Shown in pieces: positions 1-8,826 of a DNA stretch of 64,000 nucleotides (positions are counted from its first letter, which is position 1; each line of letters starts with the position of its first letter). A program made the translations under genes and the position numbers. Source of the stretch: Flavobacterium tagetis. Its GTDB lineage: Bacteria; Bacteroidota; Bacteroidia; Flavobacteriales; Flavobacteriaceae. The notes beneath the pieces are model-generated. The model was not told the DNA's origin. It was given only the letters and a program-made list of their open reading frames with translations, and searched no databases. The DNA is taken from assembly GCF_016735615.1 (NCBI RefSeq), contig NZ_JAERSF010000004.1, positions 372,001 to 436,000 of the forward strand. The letters run 5' to 3'.

Positions 1-728
1 CTTCGAAATTGGCTGATACTTTAGATTTTCCACTTTTAATTCGTCCTTCTTATGTGTTAGGAGGTCAGGGAATGAAAATTGTAATCAACAAAAAAGAATT
101 AGAAGAGCACGTTATTGATTTGTTGAAAGCAATTCCAGGAAACAAATTATTGCTAGATCACTACTTAGCTGGAGCAATCGAAGCTGAAGCTGATGCAATC
201 TGTGATGCTGATGGAAATGTTTACATCATAGGAATTATGGAGCACATCGAGCCTTGTGGAGTTCACTCTGGAGATAGTAACGCAACATTGCCTCCTTTTA
301 ACTTAGGAGAATTTGTAATGCAGCAAATTAAAGATCACACGCATAAAATTGCTAGAGCTTTAAAAACTGTAGGTTTAATCAATATTCAGTTTGCGATTAA
401 AGACGATACGGTTTACATCATCGAAGCAAACCCGAGAGCTTCAAGAACGGTTCCGTTTATTGCTAAAGCTTACGGAGAACCTTACGTAAACTACGCTACA
501 AAAGTAATGTTAGGCCACAATAAAGTAACTGATTTTGATTTCAACCCAAAATTAAATGGTTTTGCAATCAAACAGCCAGTTTTCTCTTTCAGTAAATTCC
601 CGAACGTAAATAAAGCGTTAGGACCAGAAATGAAGTCTACAGGAGAAAGCATCTTGTTTATCGATGACTTAAAAGATGACCAATTCTACGAATTGTACTC
701 TAGAAGAAAAATGTATTTGAGTAAATAA
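1..728 (+). CDS. carB: Carbamoyl-phosphate synthase large subunit, C-terminal part (5' end outside window)
   Basis: This is the C-terminal part of the CarB synthetase, which makes carbamoyl phosphate for pyrimidines and arginine. The frame is open to the left edge, so the gene begins outside the window; the TTG at position 9 is an internal codon. Family signatures seen are RPSYVLGGQGM, the second ATP-grasp core with IMEHIEPCGVHSGDS, and IEANPRASRTVPF. The protein stops about 30 residues after GPEMKSTGE. The E. coli enzyme continues for well over 100 more residues as the allosteric MGS-like domain, which is absent here. The stop is clean and followed by a terminator, so this is the natural end. 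Confidence 0.93.
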   Translation, partial: SKLADTLDFPLLIRPSYVLGGQGMKIVINKKELEEHVIDLLKAIPGNKLLLDHYLAGAIEAEADAICDADGNVYIIGIMEHIEPCGVHSGDSNATLPPFNLGEFVMQQIKDHTHKIARALKTVGLINIQFAIKDDTVYIIEANPRASRTVPFIAKAYGEPYVNYATKVMLGHNKVTDFDFNPKLNGFAIKQPVFSFSKFPNVNKALGPEMKSTGESILFIDDLKDDQFYELYSRRKMYLSK

Positions 729-750
729 TCTCAGATTCTATTATAAAAGA

Positions 751-776
751 AAAGCTCCAATGAAAATTGGAGCTTT
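751..776. terminator. Intrinsic terminator between carB and the YiaA-like gene
   Basis: A perfect 10-bp stem (AAAGCTCCAA / TTGGAGCTTT) with a TGAAAA loop is followed by T-rich sequence. It lies between two convergent genes and could act in both directions. Confidence 0.8.
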
Positions 777-806
777 TTTATTTAAAAATTATTTCTATCT
801 AAAACT

Positions 807-1205
807 TTATTCGCCTTGACTAAAGTTCATATTGTCTCTTGTATTTTTTTGTACTGAAATAGCACCAAATAATGCTAGTAGAAAGGCAAAGGCATAAAAA
901 CCTTTTTCGCTTGGAAGAATCGTTGCATTCCATAATCCAACAACTAGAAGAACGATTGATAATAATGTTCCAAACCAGCAAATTCCGTAGTAAATATCAG
1001 TAACAGGAAGTTTTTCTAATCGGTCTCTTACGCTTTTTTGTAATGAAACAACAGCAAAAAGTCCGAACATTAGAACGGTGAAATAATATCCTTTTTCGTT
1101 TAAAAGCATTTCGGCTCTGGCAAGTCCAACAATAAAACCGATTGTTCCTGCTCCAAGTGCAACCCAAGATGCTGCGATAAAGGCATTTGATGTTTTTTGT
1201 ATCAT
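807..1205 (-). CDS. YiaA/YiaB-family inner membrane protein
   Basis: This small membrane protein has two repeats of the YiaAB two-helix domain (roughly residues 8-55 and 72-118). Each repeat has two hydrophobic helices with a conserved EKGYYF / EKGFYAF turn and a QK.VRD / QKNTRD end. It should sit in the inner membrane. The E. coli YiaA/YiaB family has no established biochemical role, so function is unknown. It is a lone gene, convergent with carB. Confidence 0.8.
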   Translation of the reverse strand: MIQKTSNAFIAASWVALGAGTIGFIVGLARAEMLLNEKGYYFTVLMFGLFAVVSLQKSVRDRLEKLPVTDIYYGICWFGTLLSIVLLVVGLWNATILPSEKGFYAFAFLLALFGAISVQKNTRDNMNFSQGE

Positions 1206-1305
1206 AATTTATTATTTTGGTAAGCCACAAATATAATTAAATTAGATTCGCACCAAAATAAAACCCTATTATTTTGTTCAGTAAAATCTTTCAGATAATA
1301 AAAGA

Positions 1306-1329
1306 AAAAGCTCCAATTATGGAGCTTTT
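1306..1329 (-). terminator. Terminator of the ECF sigma/DUF4252 operon
   Basis: The hairpin has a 10-bp stem (AAAAGCTCCA / TGGAGCTTTT) with a 4-nt loop. On the minus strand it is followed by CTTTTATTAT. It sits 21 bp past the stop of the last operon gene. Confidence 0.75.
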
Positions 1330-1350
1330 CTCGTTATAAAAGTAAGATGT

Positions 1351-1890
1351 TTATTTTTTAAGCAATTGTTCTAAAGGTTTTAACTGCTCCATGTCGATTT
1401 TAGAATTTTGTAAAACAGACATTAATGTCATAATATTATTCGGATTCATATCTTCGCCTAACACACGAACTACTGCAAAACCATTTTCTTTTCTGTTGGC
1501 AAAAATGACAAACTCTTTAATATTATCGTCACTTCCAACGTAGCTTACAGAAGCGCCTTCTTTTCCAGATCCAAACTTCATTAATTCCTGATATTTCGGA
1601 TCTTTTAATATGGCTTTTACTTTTGTTCTTTCTGTCTCAAACTCTGCTTGATTGTTTTGATCTGCTTTAAAAGCGAGAATGTTCATTTTGTCAAACGAAT
1701 TCAAAGCTTCGTTTTGCTCTGCAGATAGTTTTGTTTTATCAACATTTAAAATATTTGGCGAAATATCTAAAGAAATAAAATCTTTTTTCTCCGAATTTTC
1801 AACAAAATATTTTTGTAGTGAAGGTTCAGAATTACAGCTCCCCAAAGTTAGAAGAGTCGTAAGTGCTAAGATGAAGATACTTGTTCTCAT
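1351..1890 (-). CDS. DUF4252 domain lipoprotein
   Basis: This is a 179-residue lipoprotein: residues 1-19 form a signal peptide ending in the lipobox LGSC (Cys19). The rest matches the DUF4252 pattern, with the phrase SVSYVGSDDNIKEFVIF near residue 115 and a C-terminal helix. DUF4252 proteins have no known activity. They often occur in pairs behind an ECF sigma factor in Flavobacteria, as here. It starts 2 bp after the stop of the upstream paralogue and is the last gene of the four-gene operon. Confidence 0.75.
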   Translation of the reverse strand: MRTSIFILALTTLLTLGSCNSEPSLQKYFVENSEKKDFISLDISPNILNVDKTKLSAEQNEALNSFDKMNILAFKADQNNQAEFETERTKVKAILKDPKYQELMKFGSGKEGASVSYVGSDDNIKEFVIFANRKENGFAVVRVLGEDMNPNNIMTLMSVLQNSKIDMEQLKPLEQLLKK

Positions 1891-1892
1891 TT

Positions 1893-2420
1893 TTATTTTT
1901 TGCCTTTAGAAGCTTTCTTTAAGTCTGAACCGCCAGGAAGCTGCATTTTGTCTGTTAGCACTGAGATTTCGTTTATGTCAAAATTACCAGTTAAAGATAG
2001 TAAAACAGTTTCGTCGTTTTTTGCACCATCAACATACATTAAAAGTTCTCTTATTTGTGTGTCAGTAGCGCCAGATTTTACCATTATTCGCACATTTTTT
2101 CCGCCATCATTTACGCGCATTAATTCTTCAAGACCGGCAGTTTTTACATATTTATCGGCTGTGGCTTTCATGTCGGCTTCAATTTTTGGATTTTTAGTGG
2201 TAAACACTTTTAAGTAATCCAGTTTTTTGATTAGAGCAATATATTGTTGAGTCTCTTTATCAGAAGTGTCAGTTTTTACTTTACTCATTAAATCGAACAT
2301 TTTTTTGTTTACAATTACTGAGGTTACATCGTCTTGACCGTCAAATTTGTCAAATGCGCCTTGTGCATAAAATACATTTGTAACGAAGGCGAATACTAGT
2401 GTTATGATGAAATTTTTCAT
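1893..2420 (-). CDS. DUF4252 domain secreted protein
   Basis: This 175-residue protein has a cleavable signal peptide (about residues 1-19, ending FYAQG) and no lipobox cysteine, unlike its downstream paralogue. A DUF4252-like core follows, with VRIMVKSGATDTQIREL around residue 118, so it is probably periplasmic. It lies 16 bp after the anti-sigma candidate and 2 bp before the second DUF4252 gene. It may be a regulon member or cell-envelope sensor for the sigma factor; that role is inferred from position only. Confidence 0.75.
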   Translation of the reverse strand: MKNFIITLVFAFVTNVFYAQGAFDKFDGQDDVTSVIVNKKMFDLMSKVKTDTSDKETQQYIALIKKLDYLKVFTTKNPKIEADMKATADKYVKTAGLEELMRVNDGGKNVRIMVKSGATDTQIRELLMYVDGAKNDETVLLSLTGNFDINEISVLTDKMQLPGGSDLKKASKGKK

Positions 2421-2436
2421 TTTTGATTGAATTTAA

Positions 2437-2898
2437 TTACTGTTTAAAAATTTTGTTTTTTGATTGTTCGTATTCTTTAATGTATTGTACACTTTCAATA
2501 CCTACATTAACATTGTTTGATAGTAACGCCAAAGCTTTTTGAGTTGCTTTTAGCGCTTCTTCAGGATCATCGTAAGTTCCTAATTCTGTTTGTGAAGCTA
2601 CTGCAGTAGTATCATTTTTTTCGCTAACAAAAAAGTAAGTTCCGATTCCTAGCAAAACAACAGCAGAAGCTGCAATCGATAACCACGCCACATTTCGTTT
2701 CTTAGTTTGTAGTGGAATCTCATACGTCGATTTCTGTTCTTTTGCTTGAGAGAAATAGCCAAACATAGGTTTGTACTGCTCCAAATGCTGCGCAACATTT
2801 GATGAAGAAAAGTATTCTTTTAATTGATTTTCTTCGGCAATAGAAGTTTCTCCCTGAAAGTATTTTTCTAATATCTCTTCTATTTTATTTAGTTCCAT
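2437..2898 (-). CDS. Probable anti-sigma factor (single-pass membrane protein)
   Basis: The N-terminal cytoplasmic part (about residues 1-65) carries the pattern EEILEKYFQGETSIAEE, seen in many Bacteroidota anti-sigma proteins. One transmembrane helix follows (about 72-90, WLSIAASAVVLLGIGTYFF), then a short periplasmic tail. The gene overlaps the ECF sigma factor by 14 bp, the usual arrangement for a sigma/anti-sigma pair. There is no clear zinc-binding HxxxCxxC motif, so assignment rests on topology and position. Confidence 0.65.
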   Translation of the reverse strand: MELNKIEEILEKYFQGETSIAEENQLKEYFSSSNVAQHLEQYKPMFGYFSQAKEQKSTYEIPLQTKKRNVAWLSIAASAVVLLGIGTYFFVSEKNDTTAVASQTELGTYDDPEEALKATQKALALLSNNVNVGIESVQYIKEYEQSKNKIFKQ

Positions 2899-3394
2899 AA
2901 AGGTGTGTATTTGTCATTGATTCTCTAATTTTTTTTCTCGCTCTCGAAAGCGCCACTCGTATTGCGGTTTCGTTCATATTTACGATTTTGGCTATTTCTT
3001 CAAATTCATATTGTTCAACATCCCGAAGCTGAATTAATAGTTGCATTTGTTCGGGCATTTCGTTTATAATTTTTTCAACCCATTCTAAACTGTCTCGATC
3101 TTCCAGTTTTTTATCCAATTGCGGCTGCCGATCGGTAAAATTATTATGTACAATCTGCAAATTGCTAGCTCTTTTAGACTTCAACTGATCTAGACAATAA
3201 TTTTTGGTCATTGTCATAGCTAATGCTTCTACGCTATTATAGTTTTGCAGGTTCTCTTTTTTGTTCCATAATTTTACCATTACTTCCTGAGTTGCATCTT
3301 CTGCTTCTTCAGTGCTGGTAAGCAATCTTTTTGCCAGACGAAAAACTTTGTCTTTAAAAGGATTTATTAATTCTATAAATACAACTTGGTTCAT
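2885..3394 (-). CDS. ECF RNA polymerase sigma factor
   Basis: This is a 169-residue sigma-70 family protein of the extracytoplasmic-function type. Region 2 shows DATQEVMVKLW near residue 34. Region 4 shows a helix-turn-helix, YEFEEIAKIVNMNETAIRV, followed by SRARKKIRE. It is the first gene of an operon with an overlapping anti-sigma candidate and two DUF4252 proteins. It probably drives its own operon in response to an envelope signal, although no autoregulatory promoter could be recognised in the 166-bp gap upstream. Confidence 0.9.
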   Translation of the reverse strand: MNQVVFIELINPFKDKVFRLAKRLLTSTEEAEDATQEVMVKLWNKKENLQNYNSVEALAMTMTKNYCLDQLKSKRASNLQIVHNNFTDRQPQLDKKLEDRDSLEWVEKIINEMPEQMQLLIQLRDVEQYEFEEIAKIVNMNETAIRVALSRARKKIRESMTNTHLYGTK

Positions 3395-3560
3395 TAATCT
3401 GATGGTTAATCGTTAGCTTATATATTCAAGACGAGGCACAATTATATTTGTTACAACAAAAAAAGAAAATATTTTTTATTTAAAAAAAATACTGCTTTAA
3501 TGGCGAAGCTAAAATTAAAGATATTACTTTTACATATATACCACTAAGATTTCTAAAAAC

Positions 3561-5021
3561 ATGAAAACAACTTTAAAAAGTATTCTTTTTCTCTTTTTAT
3601 TCGCTTTTTCTTTACAATCTTGTGAAGATCAGGATGACGTAGCAGCTCCAGCAGATTTGCAGATTAATAAATTTATCTGGAGAGGCTTAAATGAAGTTTA
3701 CTTATGGCAGCAAGATGTTCCAAATCTAGCTGATGGCCGTAATTTGCAACCAGATTTCGATCAGTTTTTGAGAGGGTATTCTCATCCTGAAGATTTGTTT
3801 GAAGATCTATTGAATAAGCCAGTGAGCAAATATCCTAATGGTGATGCAATTGATCGTTTTAGCTGGATTGTTGACGATTATACTGTTTTAGAACAGGAAT
3901 TAAGTGGTGTTACAAAAAATAACGGTGTCGATTTTAGATTGAGCCGTGTGTCTTCAGGATCAAATGATGTGGTGGGTTTTGTGCGATACATTATACCAAA
4001 TTCTGATGCTTCTACTAAAGCTATTAAACGTGGTGATTTGTTTACAAGTGTAAATGGAGTAAAGCTAACGGTTTCAAATTATCAGGAATTATTATTGAAT
4101 AAGGATAGTTATACGTTAAACTTAGCAGATTATAACGGAAGCAGTTATGTTTTGAATGGCAAGTCGGTTGACTTAACTAAAACTGTTTTAGAAGAAAATC
4201 CTATATTAATTAGTAAAGTGATTACTTCTGGAAGTCATAAAATTGGTTATTTGATGTATAACGGTTTTTATCCAGGATATGACGATAAATTAAATCAAGC
4301 TTTTGGAGATTTTAAATCGAAAGGCATAACAGATTTGGTTTTAGATCTTCGATATAATGGAGGAGGGTCTGTTACTTCGGCAATTAGACTTTCTAGTATG
4401 ATTACAGGACAGTTTGATACTCAGATTTTTGCAAAAACTCAATTTAATGCTAAGTGGATGAAAGATATGACTGCAGAAGATTTGGAAAGTTTGAATTACA
4501 GATTTGTAAATAATATTGATGGTAAAGCATTAAACAGTTTAAACTTAAATACAGTTTATATTATTACAACTGCTAGTACAGCTTCTGCGAGTGAATTGGT
4601 TGTTAACGGATTAACACCTTACATCAGTGTTGTGCAAATTGGAGAAACTACAACAGGTAAAAATGTTGGTTCGTATACGATTTACGATTCTGAGACTCTC
4701 TTTACTAAAAAAGGAATCAATCCAAATCATAAATATGCGATGCAGCCTTTAGTTTTTAAAATTTCAAACTCTGCAGGTTTTGGAGATTATACTCAAGGTT
4801 TGCAGCCTACTTATGTACAGAGAGAATATTTGGATACGTATGGAGTTTTAGGTGAAACGTCTGAGCCTTTGCTTAATCTAGCTATTTCAAAAATTACAGG
4901 TGTTTCTGCCAGAAGAGTTCTTAACGATTCTGAACCAGAACATCCTTATTTGACAGATTCAAAAATTATAAATGGATTAAGACACGGAATGTATTTTCAA
5001 AATGCTCCGAAGAATTTTTAG
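3561..5021 (+). CDS. S41-family (C-terminal processing type) peptidase lipoprotein
   Basis: This is a 486-residue lipoprotein; the signal peptide ends at a lipobox with Cys21 (SLQSC). An N-terminal helical region precedes a PDZ-like domain (about residues 100-185, AIKRGDLFTSVNG). The S41 catalytic domain follows, with LVLDLRYNGGG near residue 262. The putative nucleophile serine lies in TASASELVVNG (about 340-350), and the lysine in TTTGKNVGS (about 366). The Ser/Lys pair looks intact. It should sit in the outer membrane or periplasm and cleave protein C-termini; the substrate is unknown. It is monocistronic and divergent from the sigma operon. Confidence 0.87.
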   Translation: MKTTLKSILFLFLFAFSLQSCEDQDDVAAPADLQINKFIWRGLNEVYLWQQDVPNLADGRNLQPDFDQFLRGYSHPEDLFEDLLNKPVSKYPNGDAIDRFSWIVDDYTVLEQELSGVTKNNGVDFRLSRVSSGSNDVVGFVRYIIPNSDASTKAIKRGDLFTSVNGVKLTVSNYQELLLNKDSYTLNLADYNGSSYVLNGKSVDLTKTVLEENPILISKVITSGSHKIGYLMYNGFYPGYDDKLNQAFGDFKSKGITDLVLDLRYNGGGSVTSAIRLSSMITGQFDTQIFAKTQFNAKWMKDMTAEDLESLNYRFVNNIDGKALNSLNLNTVYIITTASTASASELVVNGLTPYISVVQIGETTTGKNVGSYTIYDSETLFTKKGINPNHKYAMQPLVFKISNSAGFGDYTQGLQPTYVQREYLDTYGVLGETSEPLLNLAISKITGVSARRVLNDSEPEHPYLTDSKIINGLRHGMYFQNAPKNF

Positions 5022-5040
5022 AATAAAATATAATTAAATA

Positions 5041-5070
5041 GAAAAGGCTTTCAGTAATGAAAGCCTTTTC
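5041..5070. terminator. Bidirectional terminator between S41 peptidase and DUF5074 gene
   Basis: A perfect 12-bp stem (GAAAAGGCTTTC / GAAAGCCTTTTC) with a 6-nt loop separates two convergent genes. Confidence 0.8.
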
Positions 5071-5105
5071 CATAAAAAAAACAAAAACTAATTCTAATTG
5101 TAAAA

Positions 5106-6134
5106 TTAATCGTTAAAGTAGAATCCGTTTGGACCTACACCAACAGTTAATTCTTTTAATAAACTTCCGCTTAAGTTGTAAATATATGCTTTGCTGTCTG
5201 TTTTAAAGTTTCCGCCGTCTGAAAGGTAAACGCGGTTGTCATTTACTGCAAATCCATAAAGATACCCAATATCTGAAGAAGCTTCAAAAATTGGACTAGC
5301 AGCAGCAGTTGTAGCAGATAGGCCGATTGAGTATACAGCGTTTCCTACAGTGTAAAATACTTTGTTGTCTTCTATATCCAAATATCCTGCTACTCCTTGA
5401 GATTCTGGAATTTCAATTTTAGAAACTGATTTGTCAGAGATTTTTACTTTTATAATTTGGCTGCTTTCTGTGTAAGAAGGGCGTAAGATATATAGAGTTC
5501 CGTTTTCTTCCTCAATAGAATCTGAGCCAGAACCAATTGTAATTGGAGCTTCTAAAGTTTTTGTGTTGATATTGTAAATTGAAAGCTTGTCGCTACCCAT
5601 AGGATCTGTAACGTATAATTTTCCGCTTTCTTCAACAATTCTATTTCCAGTTGTGTTTAAGTTAATTTTAGATTCAACAAGGTTTGTTGCTAAATTGATT
5701 ACAGCAATATAATCATCGGTAACAGAATCATATGAATTTGCATTTGTTACATATGCTTTACCATCTTTTACAACACCATATCTTGGGTTAGCTAATCCGC
5801 TGTCAACTTTAGCGATTAATTTAAAAGTATAACGGTTTACGATGTTTATTACGTTAGATCCGCCAGCAATTATATATGCTCTGTCTCCGCTAAAAAAGAT
5901 GTTTTGAGCAAATCTTCCAAGTACATCAGATCCATTTTCTGCTTTATAAGCGTCTTTTGTGAAAATGCTGAAATCATCGCTAGAAAACGACACCGTTCCA
6001 GCATCTGTACTTCCTTCATTTAAAATAAAAAAACCATTGTCGTAAGCCCCTTTCGGACCATCGTTGTCATCACTTGAACAAGAAGTAAATAAGGAGATGC
6101 TTAACGCTATTAAAAGTAATTTACTAAACTTCAT
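5106..6134 (-). CDS. DUF5074 surface lipoprotein, beta-propeller, BtuG-like cobalamin-binding candidate
   Basis: This is a 342-residue lipoprotein (lipobox FTSC, Cys19) followed by an acidic SSDDND stretch, a pattern linked to surface export in this phylum. The rest is a series of about six or seven repeats of four beta strands, such as VINIVNRYTFKLIAKV and YIAVINLATNLVESKI, typical of YncE-like propellers. It begins 3 bp after the btuB stop and shares the riboswitch-controlled transcript. In Bacteroides the propeller lipoprotein BtuG caps BtuB and binds B12 tightly. Here an equivalent role is inferred from fold and operon; identity to BtuG was not tested. Confidence 0.72.
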   Translation of the reverse strand: MKFSKLLLIALSISLFTSCSSDDNDGPKGAYDNGFFILNEGSTDAGTVSFSSDDFSIFTKDAYKAENGSDVLGRFAQNIFFSGDRAYIIAGGSNVINIVNRYTFKLIAKVDSGLANPRYGVVKDGKAYVTNANSYDSVTDDYIAVINLATNLVESKINLNTTGNRIVEESGKLYVTDPMGSDKLSIYNINTKTLEAPITIGSGSDSIEEENGTLYILRPSYTESSQIIKVKISDKSVSKIEIPESQGVAGYLDIEDNKVFYTVGNAVYSIGLSATTAAASPIFEASSDIGYLYGFAVNDNRVYLSDGGNFKTDSKAYIYNLSGSLLKELTVGVGPNGFYFND

Positions 6135-6137
6135 ATA

Positions 6138-7991
6138 TTAAAATTTTAAGGTTAAATACATATTGAAATTGCGACCTGGCATTGGTCTGTTTTCTAGACT
6201 TTCGTAGTCTTTATTAAAAAGGTTTAAAACCTGAAAACCTACTTTGAAAGAATCTAAAAATTTAAGATCATAATCGATTCCGATATTTGAAACGGTATAA
6301 TCATTAATGATTTCGTCTGGATTATTATCGGCTCTAGTATAAACAAAACCGTTATAAAGAATTTGATAATAAGCGCTTATTTTATTTCGAGAATATGAAA
6401 CTGCTCCTGTAGCTTTATTAAGCGGAACAAAAAAGATCTGGTTTTTCGTTTTTTCATCCTGCGAAACGGTATAAGCGTAAGTGGCATTTAAAGCAAAATT
6501 GTTTTTACCATAACTTTTTTTCCAACCTAAAACTGTTTCAGTTCCGTAACTAATTACTTTATCTTGGTTCTGCGGAGTCCAAATTCCATTTGCTCCAGGA
6601 ACCCATTGCAGCATATCGGTAATTTTCATGTAATAAAAATTCTGCGTCCAAGTCCAATTTTTGAATGTAAAGACATTGCCAATTTCTCCTTGATATGAGC
6701 TTTCAGGTTTTAAGTTCGGATTTCCTCCTTCGTCCCAATATAAATCGTTGTAAGTTGGAATTCTAAAGTTTCTAGAGACATTCAGTTTTAGATTGTACCA
6801 ATCGTTGAATTTATAAGAAGATCCTAAATTGAATAAAACGGGTGATTTGTAATTGTTGGTAAATTCTTTCCTAACACCTAATTCGTTTTTCCAATTAGTG
6901 CCAAAATCTTGTCTAATCAACAAAGCAGCAGAACTTATTTCGCGAATATGACTCCCAAAGCTGGTTCCGTAGCCATTTGTTCTACTGTAATCTACAATTC
7001 CGTTTACATGAGTTGCTTTAAATAAATGATAATCTGCATCTAACTTCGTAATTAAATTTTCAGTCTTTCCGTAACTATAATTTTTTAAAGAGTTATCAGC
7101 AAAATATTGATAATTTTCAAAAATGTAAGCGGTTTTGAAATTAGTTTTAAGTTTTCCGAAACTTCCATCGTATTCCAATAAGTTTCGGTTAAATCCATTT
7201 ATGTATTTGCTTTTGGTTTCAGATTCTACTACTAACGAAGTATTACGGTCGGTGTTTGAACTCTGGCTGTAAAGCTTTAAAATATGATTTTCGTTGAATT
7301 TATATCCAGCATTAGCACTCAACGTAATAATGTCATATTGCCCATTCTGATTCCATCTTTGTTCGCCTCTCCAAGTATATCGATTTAAATATTTATAATC
7401 GTTTGTCGAGCTATTTTTTGAAAGTCCGATTTGAGCGCTCCACTTTTTATTTGATATGGAAGTTTTATAATTAATCCCAATCGTATTAAAACTGCCGTAA
7501 TCTAGTCTTAAATTATTCTCAAATCGATTAAAAAATAACAAATCGTTATTTAAATGCACAGTTCCTCCAACAGCTCCGCTTCCGTAAATGACACTTCCAC
7601 CACCTGCTTTAACGCTTATAGAATTATAATCGGAACCCGAAATGGTATTAAAATCGGTGCTTCCGTTCATTTGAGAATTAATATTAATTCCGTTCCAAAT
7701 TACTGCTGTCTGAGAAGAAGTTGTTCCTCTGAAAGAAACTGTAGAAAGCATTCCACGTCCGTATTCTTTAAAATATAAAGTAGAATTAAAATTTAATAAA
7801 TCGGTTAGGAGGGCTTCATTTTTTCCAATAACAGAATCATTTAGTTTTAAAACAGATTGTGAAACTGAATAGGTTTTTAAATTTTTGTCTGAAACCAATA
7901 CTTCTTTCAAACTGGTAATAGAATCGCTTTGCGCCGAAAGAATCTGGCACATCACAAAAGAACAAAAAGCAAAAAGTCGTTTTAAAGTCAT
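6138..7991 (-). CDS. btuB: TonB-dependent outer membrane cobalamin receptor
   Basis: This is a 617-residue TonB-dependent receptor. It has a signal peptide (about 1-20, ending LSAQ), a plug domain (about 30-145) with MLSTVSFRGTTSSQTAVIWNG, and a 22-strand type barrel ending in the usual terminal phenylalanine (MYLTLKF). It should import cobalamin or cobinamide across the outer membrane. Substrate assignment is firm because a cobalamin riboswitch lies directly upstream and B12 assembly genes flank it. The next gene is a BtuG-like propeller, 3 bp downstream. Confidence 0.92.
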   Translation of the reverse strand: MTLKRLFAFCSFVMCQILSAQSDSITSLKEVLVSDKNLKTYSVSQSVLKLNDSVIGKNEALLTDLLNFNSTLYFKEYGRGMLSTVSFRGTTSSQTAVIWNGININSQMNGSTDFNTISGSDYNSISVKAGGGSVIYGSGAVGGTVHLNNDLLFFNRFENNLRLDYGSFNTIGINYKTSISNKKWSAQIGLSKNSSTNDYKYLNRYTWRGEQRWNQNGQYDIITLSANAGYKFNENHILKLYSQSSNTDRNTSLVVESETKSKYINGFNRNLLEYDGSFGKLKTNFKTAYIFENYQYFADNSLKNYSYGKTENLITKLDADYHLFKATHVNGIVDYSRTNGYGTSFGSHIREISSAALLIRQDFGTNWKNELGVRKEFTNNYKSPVLFNLGSSYKFNDWYNLKLNVSRNFRIPTYNDLYWDEGGNPNLKPESSYQGEIGNVFTFKNWTWTQNFYYMKITDMLQWVPGANGIWTPQNQDKVISYGTETVLGWKKSYGKNNFALNATYAYTVSQDEKTKNQIFFVPLNKATGAVSYSRNKISAYYQILYNGFVYTRADNNPDEIINDYTVSNIGIDYDLKFLDSFKVGFQVLNLFNKDYESLENRPMPGRNFNMYLTLKF

Positions 7992-8032
7992 AATTCCTTC
8001 ACTCTTTTTCCCGAGAGTTCGATAAATTGTTA

Positions 8033-8212
8033 TAAAGGCAGGTCTCCTGGCTTGCGTCTTGCTGTTTACCTTCCCATTCGCCGCGGCGGAACAGTGGTGA
8101 TGTAGTTACAGCGAGCATTCATTTTATTGAACTTAGCTTACAGTTGCGGGTACAGCTCAAGAATTTACTTGATTCCCTTTTAATGTGTTTTTAAATTTAA
8201 AACACAACCTTA
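8033..8212 (-). promoter_or_regulatory. Cobalamin (AdoCbl-type) riboswitch upstream of btuB
   Basis: Read on the minus strand, the element contains the family landmarks in order: AAAAGGGAATC, GAGCTGTACCCGCAACTGT, the B12-box core CATCACCACTG, GAATGGGAAGG, and the closing GCCAGGAGACCTGCC. It ends about 40 bp before the btuB start codon, so it probably hides the translation start or stops transcription when cobalamin is plentiful. No poly-U terminator stem was obvious after it, which favours translational control. It lies in the 301-bp gap between cobC and btuB. Confidence 0.95.
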
Positions 8213-8292
8213 ATTTGCTGCAAAGATAAAGTTAAAAATATTGATTATTCAAATTTGTTTTACGTTTGATGAAAAATTATAAATAATTTGCA

Positions 8293-8826
8293 TTAAAAAT
8301 CGATTTTTATAACTTCTCCGAAATCAACTTTATTATTGAAAGCTTCTTTTAAGGGTAATAAACTTTGATGGCATAAAATGCTTCTGATGATTCCGGCATG
8401 AGCAACAATTACAATTGGCTGGTTAATTTTTGAAATTTTATCGGATAAAAAATTACCAACTCTTTCGTGTAATTCAACAAAAGACTCTCCATTTGAAACT
8501 TTGATATTAACGAAATCTTCCATCCAAGGGTTGAGTTCTTCTTGCGGAATTTCGTTCCAGCTTTTTAGTTCCCAATCTCCAAAATTCATTTCTTTTAAAC
8601 GTTCGTCTTCCTGATAAGAAATGGTTTTAATATTTTCTTGAATGTGTTTTGCCAGAATAACACAACGTTTTAAAGGACTAGAAAAAATAACAGCTTCTGA
8701 AGGAAGCTCAGAAATTATTCTGTCAAAAATTTCATCAAATGGTGTTGCAATATTAACATCTGACTGTCCATAACAGATTCCTTTTTCACAGACCGTTTCG
8801 GTATGACGAACTAGATAAATTTCCAT
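8293..8826 (-). CDS. cobC: Alpha-ribazole phosphatase, histidine phosphatase family
   Basis: This 177-residue histidine phosphatase has the catalytic motif LVRHTET at residues 5-11 (His8), ICYGQSD near 22, an acidic loop, and the second histidine in IVVAHAGIIRSI. In this setting it should remove phosphate from alpha-ribazole 5'-phosphate or adenosylcobalamin 5'-phosphate. The start at 8826 is preferred because the family begins directly with the short beta strand before RHTE. A longer in-frame start at 8886 would add unrelated residues encoded inside cobS. With the chosen start it overlaps cobS by 16 bp. Confidence 0.88.
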   Translation of the reverse strand: MEIYLVRHTETVCEKGICYGQSDVNIATPFDEIFDRIISELPSEAVIFSSPLKRCVILAKHIQENIKTISYQEDERLKEMNFGDWELKSWNEIPQEELNPWMEDFVNIKVSNGESFVELHERVGNFLSDKISKINQPIVIVAHAGIIRSILCHQSLLPLKEAFNNKVDFGEVIKIDF

